From NCBI GenBank assembly GCA_001566295.1, contig KQ964247.1:1116001-1180000 (forward strand): a DNA stretch of 64,000 bases, in the 5' to 3' direction. A program made the translations under genes and the position numbers. This stretch comes from Microdochium bolleyi. Its lineage: Eukaryota; Ascomycota; Sordariomycetes; Xylariales; Microdochiaceae. Below the pieces are notes generated by a model. That model was not told the origin of the DNA and did not search any database. It saw nothing but the letters and a program-made list of their open reading frames with translations. This document shows, one piece after another, positions 47,506 to 57,180 of the stretch. The stretch's first letter is position 1, and every line of letters begins with the position of its first letter.

Positions 47506-49474
47506 TGCGATTCATTCCCTGCTGTATCGTTTGGTTCGTGTGCGTCACCTCCCCCCAGCAGTCTGCTTTCGTCGTCCGCCTTCAGGGTATGTCGCGATGT
47601 CGTGCGCTCGTGCATAGGCGGTATGGTATGCGGTCGGAGGATGGGCAAAGCCGGTGATGGATTCGCTCAGTCCCGGCTTTTTTTTTTCGACAGGAACACA
47701 GCACACAGCACGCGCCGCTTTGGAGGGCATGCGGAGCGACGTTATTTAACAGAGTGCCATTGCAATCTATCACTGTCCCAGATGGTGGTGTGCCAGACCA
47801 GGGGTCGTTCCTTGATATCTCGATTGATCGCCAGTCCACTCTTCTCAGCAGGCTGGACATGGAAACAGGGCACAACCTCGCCAAGAACCCTGATAAGGCT
47901 TAGCAGTCGTGCGTTCGTGAAACATTTCATATGCACGCCACGTTCAATCAGAGCCATTAGATGGATCCGACGGTATCGACTACAATCACCAGTGTCCTCT
48001 GGCAGGCCTTTGCGAAAACAACAATCTTGTGACATTGCCACGCAAGTGGCACACATTGCGCCAGATGAGGCTCATGACAAGCATGGGCCTCTTTCGTCAT
48101 CGTTGACGCCAGCAGATCTTGAGGCGCAGCTGCAGGCCTTTGAGGACTGCATGCAGCCGCATCCTGGATCCCAACAACCTTCGCGCCAGCCTATGATCTA
48201 GCCCCGTGGATCACGCAAGGCCTGTCGTGTAGTGTTCTGCCAAGAATCAAGATATGACGATGGCAGCGGTCCCCTCCAGCTGGGGCCAAAGTTCTTTTGC
48301 TCCACAATGTTCAGGGGCTCTATCTGCACGATCGAAAGCAACAAGATGCCGATCTGGGCTTCCGACTTGATTGAAAAACAAAAAAACCATGAGCATGTTT
48401 GCATGTTGCAGGTTGGCGAGACCGATTCACACATAATCGCGGTAGTAGCCGATGCTAGCCAGCCTGCTGCCTCAAATACAATCCAGGCGGAGCGTCCGGC
48501 TGGAAGTGGAAGACCATGGTCACGATCGTCATTCACGAACTGCTCGTTCCCGCGCACCTGGAGTGAAAACATCGGTCTCGCGATAGCTTCCCACGTCTCC
48601 TAGCGAGGTGGGCCGAAAGTTCCCCTGAGCGAGCAGCTGCTTGCTGACTGATTCCTGGCGCTTGCCTGGTCCCTGTGCTTCGGCTTCGCCCGCCCCACAC
48701 TACCGCCACATCAAGAACTCAGCTGATTCACTTTGGAAGCTCGTAGGACGTCAATCCCATTATCTGAAACTCCGCTCACGAATGGCACAGGCTCATCGCT
48801 AGGTAGTGATGGCGACTCTTTGCCCTGCTAATCCACTGGGAAAGGCAGGTGCTTTGAAGCACAGGTGCAATATTTACAGAACCTTTCCTGTTTAGAATGT
48901 ACATTGGAAGATCACTGCACAAGCTCACAAGCTATTCTCGCAGTACCGTTTCAAGCCCGAGCTCACCTTTTGTCTCTATGCGTTTCTGCCCTGGCGAGAC
49001 CTGTTTTTGCAGGTCCTGAGAAGTGAACCGCGGACCAGTCTTTGGGTCTTTGCTTCACCCAAAAATCACCTCTCTTCAAAGGACTTGGAGGTACTGATAC
49101 CGATGCCCAAATCGATGCCATTGCTCTACGGTGACTGAGCATGCGTCTGCTTCTATGTCGCTTGCTCCTCCGCCAGCTGAGCTACCCCAGATGAGACTCT
49201 CGTTCTCCACAAACTTGACTTCGACCAACGCAGGGGTCATCGTGACCCCATCTGAGATCTATGAATCCGATTGGCCGGTCTTCGTCAAGCCGAGGTTCGC
49301 ATGTCCAACAATTGCCCCAGACAAAGGAGGGACAACTGCAGGCTCGTCTTTCAACTCTTCATACAAGCATCGCACGACCAAGTGGCATAGCAGTTTGGAG
49401 TCTTGCAATCGGTCCTTTTCAGCACTTTGACAACCGAAAACGTTTTACCGGGAACTGCAGAGTCGCCAGAAGTC
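47506..49474. other. 2-kb intergenic region with possible gene remnant
   Basis: Between the large unknown gene and the beta-lactamase-like gene. A 105-codon frame on the minus strand (47742-48056) and frames on plus (47602-48201, 48232-48603) overlap without clear winner. I see no confirmed gene here. Confidence 0.4.
47742..48056 (-). CDS. possible small or degenerate gene, unrecognised
   Basis: A 104-residue frame whose second half (LIRVLGEVVPCFHV, SGLAINRDIKERPLVWHTTI) reads like real protein, with synonymous-site variety typical of this genome. No family is recognised, no convincing upstream exon was found, and a longer frame lies on the opposite strand. It may be a relic of a larger gene. 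Confidence 0.2.
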   Translation of the reverse strand: MCATCVAMSQDCCFRKGLPEDTGDCSRYRRIHLMALIERGVHMKCFTNARLLSLIRVLGEVVPCFHVQPAEKSGLAINRDIKERPLVWHTTIWDSDRLQWHSVK

Positions 49475-50836
49475 ATGCGGCCATTCGAGAAAACAATCGA
49501 GGCGGCCTGTGCTGCCGAGGAGATTCCAGGAGCTGTCCTCCTCGCCTCAGATCGATCAGGTACGATTCACGACACCCATTCACCAACTCAGCTCTCTCTT
49601 TTTTTAATATAAATACTGACTGCTTCATGCAGGCAAATTCACCTATGGCAAGGCCTTTGGAAAACGCTCTGTCCGGCAAGGTGCCGACCAGTCACCCCTC
49701 AAGATCGACTCGGTCATGTGGATAGCGTCGTGCACCAAGGTTATCACGTCCATCGCGGCCATGCAGTGCTGCGAGCGTGGCACCCTGACGCTGGATGGGC
49801 CCATATACGACGTCTTGCCCGAGCTCAAGGGTCTCCCAGTCATTAAGGGTTTCGAGGACGACGGCAGCCCCATCCTGGTTCCGCACAAGACGAAGCTGAC
49901 TCTGCGGCACCTGCTCACGCACTCGTCTGGCATCGCATACGACGAGACGCACCCCAAGCTGCTCGCCTGGCACGCATGGCACCGTACACAGCCTACGTTT
50001 CGCCTCAACACGGTCGAGTCCCGATACAACTACCCCCTTGTCTTCGAGCCTGGCGACTCTTGGTGCTATGGCGCAGGAATCGACTGGGCCGGTGTAGCCG
50101 TCGAGCGAGCCAGCGGCGGCGTCAGCTTGCAAAAGTACTTCGAGGACAACATTTTCAGCCGCGTTGGTGCTCGTGATATTGTCTTCTCCAGCTACCTGTA
50201 CACCCGGCCGGATATGGAGGCGCGGAGGGCCGACATGAGCAAGCGAGATCCCGAGAACCCGAGCAAGGTCAAACGCAGCAATGCCAAGCTTCAATACAAC
50301 CAGCGTGGCGGGTGTTTTGGTGGTCTTGGCTTGTTCGCCAGCCCGCCTGAGTATCTGAAGGTCATTCACGGCCTGCTCACGAGCGACACAGACGGCACGC
50401 TGCTCAAGAAGGAGAGCGTTGACGAGTTTTTCAAGCCGTGCCTATCGTCGAGGGCGAAGGCTGCTTTGAACAAGTTACTCGAGGTCAAGGAGGCGCAGGA
50501 GGGCATGGGCAACATTCCTGGGAATGTGAGCAAGGACTGGGGCTTGGGAGGGATCGTGAACGAGGGCGATGTGCCCGGCGGCAGGAATATGGGGTCGATG
50601 ACCTGGTCGGGTCTGCCGAATCTCGCATGGGTAAGCGGAACATTCCTGACCGGCAACTCACGAGGCGAGGAGTCGACTAACCAAATCGTTCACAGTTCTG
50701 CGACAGGAAGGCTGGCATTTGTGCTTTCTATGCAGGCCAAGTCCTCCCGCCGGCTGACTCAAAGGTGGTCAAGTTGTGTTCGTTGTTCGAGAAGGGCATC
50801 TACGAGATGCAGTCGTCGTCCCCGTCAAAGCTCTAG
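49475..50836 (+). CDS. beta-lactamase/transesterase-family serine hydrolase with C-terminal SKL
   Basis: Exons 49475-49559, 49633-50630 and 50696-50836 (introns 73 and 65 bp) give 407 residues, the usual length of this fungal family. The S-x-x-K nucleophile motif is SCTK with Ser61/Lys64 (context VMWIASCTKVITSIA). LRHLLTHSSGIAYD and FEPGDSWCYGAGIDWAG supply the second motif, where Tyr is followed by Gly-Ala rather than the Ser-Asn of beta-lactamases. Near the end SMTWSGLPNLAWF replaces the KTG strand. LovD-like acyltransferases and esterases share this fold; the substrate is unknown. The protein ends in SKL, a canonical PTS1, which would send it to peroxisomes. No PKS or NRPS lies nearby, so a role in a local biosynthetic cluster is not supported. 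Confidence 0.9.
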
Positions 50837-51881
50837 TTGTGTTCTCTGGCCTGTTGCGGCATATCTACGCGAGATACCACTCTTTTGTTGACACTAGCTA
50901 GTCGTATGAAGAGGTTCTTCAAATGTGTATTGCCATCCCGTATTCTCCAACGTTCTTCTGGACGTGGGAAGAGGACTTGCATAAGGAAAAGTGCGCGCAT
51001 GGTCCAAGACATGGCAAATTTGTTCTTGACTGATCGTTGCTATGATTCCACCAGCCTCCCTAACACTTTGAGTTTGAGTATCCAGCCCCGCGCAAGGACT
51101 CGCCGAAGAATCCCGCGATCATGAAGAACGAGCTGGGGTCATCGGGGCTGAGTTGCTGGATTTTCTGCCCACGCCCTAACAAGGTCGTCCCTCTCCTGAA
51201 AGGAGAGACTCCGAACTTTCTTTCTTACGACCGTGCCACCGCCCATTCTTGCGACCAGGCTGGTGTTGTTTCAAGTTGAGGGGGAAGGGTGTTTGGGAGA
51301 TGGGAGAGGGACCTCTGATCCTGTGGCCATCTGGACGAACGGGAGTTGGTCGGGCGACCCAGCCAAATTCTGCACAGGGCTTCTTCCTCATAACCTGAGG
51401 ATGGAGTTGTAAACACGTAATTACGGCCCGCCTAAAAAAAAGTGCACTGCCACCGTGGTGGTGCACCACTGAAGCCGAGGAAGGCGCATCCGAGGGGCCC
51501 AAAATCAGCATGTGCATCATCATCATGATTCATAAAACCACGGATCGCAGGATGATCTCCCACCAACAAGAAACACTATGAGTCAGTGTTTACCGCCTCC
51601 GGGGCCATCCCGCGCACGCGGTGCTCAGCGATTCACCCCTGACGCCTGGACATCCCCGGAATGCGCTCAAAAGGATGATCAACAACATTGTCAGTATACG
51701 ACTAAAAACCACATTCAAATTGTTCTCATTTCTAAGAGTATCGTTACTACAGATTTCCAGAGCATGAGGGCTTGATGCTGTTGCGCAGGCGCCGAGTGTT
51801 TCCATCGTGTCATCCAGACCATCGCCTCGAGGCCATCCAAGATGCCTTTTCATCAGCCACAATTACCGCGGCAGGCTTTTC
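50837..51881. other. convergent 3' region
   Basis: 1-kb spacer between the hydrolase gene and the next minus-strand gene. No supported gene; a CATCATCATCATGATG inverted motif lies near 51514-51529. Confidence 0.45.
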
Positions 51882-52538
51882 TCATTCTCTCTTAAACGAT
51901 GCTTCCGTGCTACCGGGCCTTCGGTCGCTCTGACTCTGGTGTTTGATGTCCGGCCACCATCCGGGCAGTAACATGTCGTCGTAGATCGTGTTGAAGGATA
52001 GATGTGGTTTGCCCCGGAAGTATTTGTAATAGACTTCCGTCTTTCTCGGCTCGTTGTGGGCTTCCACAAAGACGATTCTTGCCGGGGTAAGGTCTCTTGC
52101 TGGCCTGAAAGTGGCGAGCTCAAGCGTGTGTACTGTATACAAAGCCAGCTGCGCAACCCATAAGTATTCTCCATGGTTGTCTTTTTCCGAAGAGGAGAGA
52201 TAATAAACACGACAATGCTTATACCCGTAGTCTGAGAATGGCTTCTTGAGAGGGTTTCGGGCCACCCATCCAGCTTCGTGGTGAAAGTTGCCGGCAGTCC
52301 AGAACAAGCCCTCGCGCATCAGCCGTGGGAGGTCCTTAGTGCGTACGTTCACACGAGCCTCCCACCAGACGCCACCTCCTTCGACTTCTGGCGGGGCAAA
52401 GAGAAACTCCACGCGGATGCAAGGATCAATCCGCCATTGAGGCTCGTCAAAGGGCCGCAGACGAGGTAGCCCAGCGGTACAATGCTCATATGTTGGCGGC
52501 CGTTCATCGGACTGTGGCTGTTCCTTCGATGTCGCCAT
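51882..52538 (-). CDS. unrecognised single-exon protein, 218 aa
   Basis: An intronless frame that stays open upstream to 52709. The start at 52538 (MATSKEQPQSDERPP) is preferred because a TATATAAG box lies at 52653-52660, within the upstream part of the frame and ~115 bp before this ATG. The protein is rich in Trp, Tyr, His and charged residues (PEVEGGGVWWEARVNV, LPGWWPDIKH), has no signal peptide or membrane helix, and matches no family I know. The even Trp/Tyr spacing suggests a compact beta fold. It starts a run of genes with no recognised relatives. Confidence 0.6.
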   Translation of the reverse strand: MATSKEQPQSDERPPTYEHCTAGLPRLRPFDEPQWRIDPCIRVEFLFAPPEVEGGGVWWEARVNVRTKDLPRLMREGLFWTAGNFHHEAGWVARNPLKKPFSDYGYKHCRVYYLSSSEKDNHGEYLWVAQLALYTVHTLELATFRPARDLTPARIVFVEAHNEPRKTEVYYKYFRGKPHLSFNTIYDDMLLPGWWPDIKHQSQSDRRPGSTEASFKRE

Positions 52539-52652
52539 GGTCGAGGGCTTTCTATGCTTCTGACGCGAAAAGCGATGACGGTTGTTCAGCTCCGCATGAT
52601 ACTGGTGGTTCAAAGTGCCAACTAGGTAGAGAGGCATGGGAGTAGGATCCCT

Positions 52653-52660
52653 CTTATATA
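52653..52660 (-). promoter_or_regulatory. TATA box of the 218-aa gene
   Basis: Perfect TATATAAG on the minus strand, ~115 bp upstream of the preferred ATG at 52538; it argues against the longer N-terminus. Confidence 0.5.
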
Positions 52661-52709
52661 CATCGTACAGTGGTTGGTCCCACTTTTGAAACTTTTCGGT
52701 GATGCACAC

Positions 52710-53700
52710 TTATCGTTTGTGACTACAGTACCACAAACAGGCGCTCTATGGGACGGTCCTCCCCCCATCTCCCGTCCCTCCTCCCCTTCTGCAACGCTCG
52801 GCCATTCGTACTCATGAGTGCGAATAGCACCAGTACGCACTGTGATCCACTATTTCTGCCAAACTCCTGTAGTACCCAATCAACATTCTTGCCGTTCAAC
52901 CGAGCGACCCGCTCGGCCCGCGAGCACATCGGTCCGTCGCGTCTCCTCTCTCCTCAAGCTTCCTCCATCCCTCCTGCATCAGACACTACGATATATGTAC
53001 GATCTTTCCGCTCCTCCATCCGCACTCCCCATTTAAACGCTCGACACAAATCCATACACACACATCCTCGCCCACTTCACGATGCAGGCCAACGTTTGTA
53101 TCAATATGTCGGCGTCCATGGCCTCGTGCCTCGGTCGTCCTGGGTATCAGTCCCAGTCCCAATTCTATTTCCAGTTCCCCCCTTCGCCATCCGCCGTCCA
53201 TCAGAGAGGCTCGAGATGTGGTTCGCGATGCCGTAAAGCGCAGCAGTGGCTTTCGGCAAAGTGGTGCCCACACTCGTGCTCTCCCTGTAAGTATTGATGG
53301 CCGTGCATGCGTGCGTGTTTCATCTCCTTGGCTCGGATCTCGCCCTGCGTCATCGGCTACTTGCTCGCCTCGATCCGCTCTGTCACTTCTGGGGCCGGCA
53401 TTTTCGTCGTCGCTCTTCTACTCGTCGTGCCATCGGTGGTTCCTTTCCGACAGCGGTCCCCTTCTCGTCATCAATCCCCTCCGTACGGGTCTGCTTTCTA
53501 AGCGAGTTGGATACAACCAACCTATCTGTTTTTCCGCAGTCCTCATATCTACAATATACTTATCAATATATGTTACCTTCACAGCCACCGCGCCTGCACT
53601 AACTGCTGGAGCAAGCATCGGCTACCTCAGCTTGTTTCAAAACTGAGAACTTCATCGCCGTGAATAAAACCAACGCCTGCTCGCGAAACCCAGCTCCACC
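52710..53700. other. divergent promoter with possible upstream exon
   Basis: 991-bp spacer rich in C/T. A frame at 53082-53286 (MQANVCINMSA...) ends at a GTAAGT donor whose phase would match an acceptor at 53773 within the next gene, so it could be a first exon with a 487-bp intron. This is only a one-in-three coincidence test and remains speculative. Confidence 0.35.
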
Positions 53701-55397
53701 ATGATCTGCTGGGATCTGAAGCTGATGAATTTTTGGATGTTGGGGTCCTTGGCTAACGGTCATCTCTTCGCAGCCAAGATGTGCACTTCAGGAATGCGCC
53801 GCGTCAAGATCCCGGTTGATCTTCAGTCACGCCCTATCAACCGGGACACATTGCCTCCTCTCACTTTGGACACTGGCGACGATCCGATTGATGTCGCAGA
53901 TTACGTTCCTGCTCGTTACCAGGAGAACCTTCGTCAAAAGCTCCTGACCCATGGCTACCCCGTCCAGGCCGCTCCCGCCCCGGCTTCTTCTCCAGCTCCC
54001 ACCCCTGCTCCCGTCTCTGTCTCCGGATCTCCGTCTGACCGTACCCTCGTCGACCCTTTCCACAACTACACGTTCCGCTCAGATACTTCTGACTGGTATG
54101 CCCCGGATGGTGCCGGGACCCCCAAGCGCGGAGTTACGAACCGCCTCTGCCCTGTTTTCTCGCCACCCCGCCGCCCGCTTCCCGTTGGCCGAAAATGGGG
54201 TGATGTCTCATCCTTTGAAGTCTCGTCACGGCCTGACTTCTCTGCCATGGGAGTGCCATTGTCGCCCAACTCCGACCCGTCGGTCCGCTCTTCAGCTGCT
54301 GGTCCCATTGAAACCGCTGAAGTCGAGCCGGTCGCTTCTATCGTCCCACCCGCGGCTGCCCCTTCGACACCAGCCCATCGTCAACTTCCCGTTGGCCGAA
54401 GCTGGGATGATATCTCATCTTTCGAGTTTTCGACACAGCCCGACTTCTCTGCCTTTGGGATTCCTGCTTCCCCTGGGGCACCTGACTCACCTTCAGCTGC
54501 TGGTCCTATCAAAATCGCTGATGCTGAGCCGATTGTTCCCACCACCACAACATTGCCCACGGCTGCTCCGTCAGCTGCAGTCCGCAGGTCCTCTCCTCCA
54601 CGTGAGGAGCGCCAGTACTGGTTCGAAGATACCAAGCAATTCCGCACCCGCCCTGATACTCATATTCGCTATGATTGGACTTGGTCTGATTGGGATAGCC
54701 CATCTCGTGAAATCATTGTAAGAAGCCATCAGAGGCCGCCTTGTTCCACAAATTGTCTTTTCTAACAACATTCCCATAGTACGAGGACTACGACTCTCCG
54801 CCACCGGTCCCAAAGGGATTCGAACCAGAAGTCCTTCACCAGGTCCACAGACTTCTTGCAGCGATCAGGGAGAAGCATGAACGCGCAAACCCACTGCCGC
54901 CCATCGATGATTCGACTTCCGATACCAGCATGTCTACCGGTACTGACTCGCTCTCATCCAATGGAAGCTTTGGCCCGGTTGATGCCAAGGTGTCACCAGG
55001 CCCAGGGCCCTCGCAGCCACACGTCCAGCCTCCCCCCAAGTTCAATCTCGGAGCCATCTTTGTCAAGGAGTCAGACATGTCTGAAGGTTCAGAGGATATT
55101 TCTTCTGGATTCAGTGCTGTCGATGATCACGCTATTCTCGCCAAGAAGATGCTGACGCCCCAGGAGCAGGCTGAGCCAGTAAAGCCGGAGACGCTAGGAC
55201 TGACTGAGGACTCAGAGCATCTGTCGTCTGCATTTAGCGCAGTAGACGTCCACGCTATCCTTGCCCAGAAGATGGTGAGCATCCCAGAGACAGACGAGGT
55301 CGGAGTTCCAGGAACACCTTGCCCCGTTCAGCAATCGATCAAGTCCCACTTCGCCGCCAAGCGCTCCATGCTTAGCAACTCTCGGCCAGTCGCGTAA
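53701..55397 (+). CDS. disordered repeat-containing protein, unrecognised
   Basis: Exons 53701-54717 and 54780-55397 (intron of 62 bp, phase 0) give 544 residues. The first ~26 codons may instead be the end of an upstream intron, because GGCTAAC and TTCGCAG occur just before an internal ATG at 53779. The protein is Pro/Ser/Ala-rich. Two internal duplications are visible: LPVGRKWGDVSSFE and LPVGRSWDDISSFE, 69 codons apart (each followed by RPDFSAMG or QPDFSAFG and AAGPI), and SGFSAVDDHAILAKKM and SAFSAVDVHAILAQKM, 41 codons apart. After the TAA stop the frame continues for 21 codons (to 55463) with similar composition. No domain known to me; fast-evolving and probably lineage-restricted. Confidence 0.65.
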
Positions 55398-56180
55398 CAA
55401 TCGTCCTACGGCTCCGCTATCACCTCAGCTCTCAAGCCTGCTCCAAAGTCTAGTTTCGGCTAGAGGACAGTTGCCTCAGTAGCTGTAGCTGTAGCTGTAG
55501 CTTCTGTTAGTGCAAAACTCGCCTTAGACTTTCCTGGGCTGAAGACTGTTTGCTATTGATTGACGTCGTCATAAGTAAGTCAAGTATGCCCCCCAACCCC
55601 CTATGAAACGGCACTTCGATCATCAACATGTGCCAATTGATTGCATAAGTCACGCAAGTCACATCCTCGTACCGATGCAAGAGGCTATCCTCGCCAAGGA
55701 CGGCCACTTAGCAAGACAGCTGCCGGTACTAGTCTGCGCGAGAGCACACTGAGGGCCCTGGTGAGGGACACGACTAGTTCTGGCAACCTGGGAATGCTCA
55801 GGGACCAGCGTGCGCGGCGAGCACGTCAGATTTTGGAGGGATACTCGATAGTCCTTAAGCTGGATCTCGGTATAGGCCTCCGAATCGGGACCTGGTTTGA
55901 GCGGGAGCAGTCAAGGGGCCAGTCTGTGGCGAGGATGATCCGGAAAGCCAGGGGCCAGCCTGAGCCGGCGTACTCTAACTTATCAGACTCGCGCTAGCTT
56001 TTTAATTTCAATCACAACAGTTGACTGTAGGTGAAGGGTCTCCGAGCTGACTTGAGCGTTTGCACTTAAGGAGAATTGGCTAGCTTTGAGGCCTAGTGAG
56101 GTTCCAAGGGCTGGTCTAAGCGAAAGCCCTGGAGGTTCTGGCTAGTCTCTGGCACGAGATCAGGTTGCTCAGTGATTGAC
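55398..56180. other. intergenic region with possible relic of the repeat gene
   Basis: 783-bp stretch. Contains GGCTATCCTCGCCAAGGA at 55683-55700, closely matching the HAILAKKM coding unit of the upstream gene, and a frame at 55641-55997 (plus, 118 codons) in a different reading frame from that unit. This may be decayed or rearranged repeat sequence. Confidence 0.35.
55480..55502. repeat. (TAGCTG)n hexanucleotide repeat
   Basis: Nearly four tandem TAGCTG units, about 80 bp after the stop of the repeat-containing gene. Confidence 0.85.
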
Positions 56181-56933
56181 ATGCGCGCGCTTGTACTGGA
56201 TGATGCAGCCAATCCCCGAATCGAAGGATCTTTTTGGCATGGGTTTGGCGATGAGGATGGGAAGGCGCTGTGTCCTGGCGACGCAAGCGCTCTTGCAAGA
56301 GCAAGGCATATAATGGGATGCGGCAAGAACCTCAATCATAGAAATATGGAAGGAATGTGCGATAGGTTCGGGCAATTTAATGCGGTGCATGCATGTCCTC
56401 TCTCTCCTCTCCCCATTCATCGTCACATCTCGGCAGTTTTTTGGAATCACAGCTCTTGAAAACAACATTCCATTAAACATACAAACATCTCTTGGCTATA
56501 GTGTTACCATGGACATTATTCGGTTAGTATTAGTCCTGCTCTACACCTTCAGCACTGTACCTCACTTTACATTTAGTATTAGACTGGCTAATTGGTATAT
56601 TTTACATTAGAGATAATATCGACATCCTCGGCTACCACTGGGTGCGGTTGTCTGTTCAGGTGGACGAAAGACTCCCGTTGCTGCCGCCCGAGCCCGCTGG
56701 AGATGAGGGCACCGCTGCCAGTGCAGAAGCGGACCAGCTCTCCCCAGCGAACCTACAGTATGTTACACGCAGATCTATAATTTCACAATTAGCTTAATAG
56801 AAATTATACTGACTGATATACGCGGGGTAGGCCATCCAACAATGATACTATGGAAGCGATGGAAGAAGGCCGATCCCCCCTAACGAGTAGGGATAGGGAT
56901 AGACGAGGCCGGGTCGTGACCATCAACAGCTAG
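56181..56933 (+). CDS. small four-exon gene, unrecognised
   Basis: No single frame is long, but four exons join in frame: 56181-56384, 56437-56522, 56611-56757 and 56831-56933, with introns of 52, 88 and 73 bp carrying GTGCAT, GTTAGT and GTATGT donors and AG acceptors. The result is 179 residues ending in a natural stop. Segments such as TALENNIPLNIQTSLGYSV, GYHWVRLSVQVDERLPLLPP and RSPLTSRDRDRRGRVVTINS read as plausible protein. All introns are AT-rich compared with the exons. The first exon may extend or start elsewhere (first ATG used). No family recognised; it could be a decaying gene, but the phases are intact. Confidence 0.45.
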
Positions 56934-57180
56934 GGTCCGGTGGTGGCAGACCGGTGGTGGGCTCAACTTGTTCCTTGGTTGGTGGTATCAATTTTCTGTT
57001 TTTTGGCCTGGGCTTTATATTTGTTCAAGAAGTGATACCAGCGTCTCAGGATGATCACGATTGGGGCTTCTCAAAACACATCCTACCGACTATCAACTAT
57101 TTAGCGGAGTATTTTCTAACTCGACGAGTCTGCTCTATGAATACATCATCGCCTACGTACAGCCAGTCCTCTGTACTAGT

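Noticed and set aside
49475..57000. Secondary-metabolite cluster around the LovD-like gene
   Set aside because: No PKS, NRPS, terpene cyclase, P450, transporter or regulator lies nearby.
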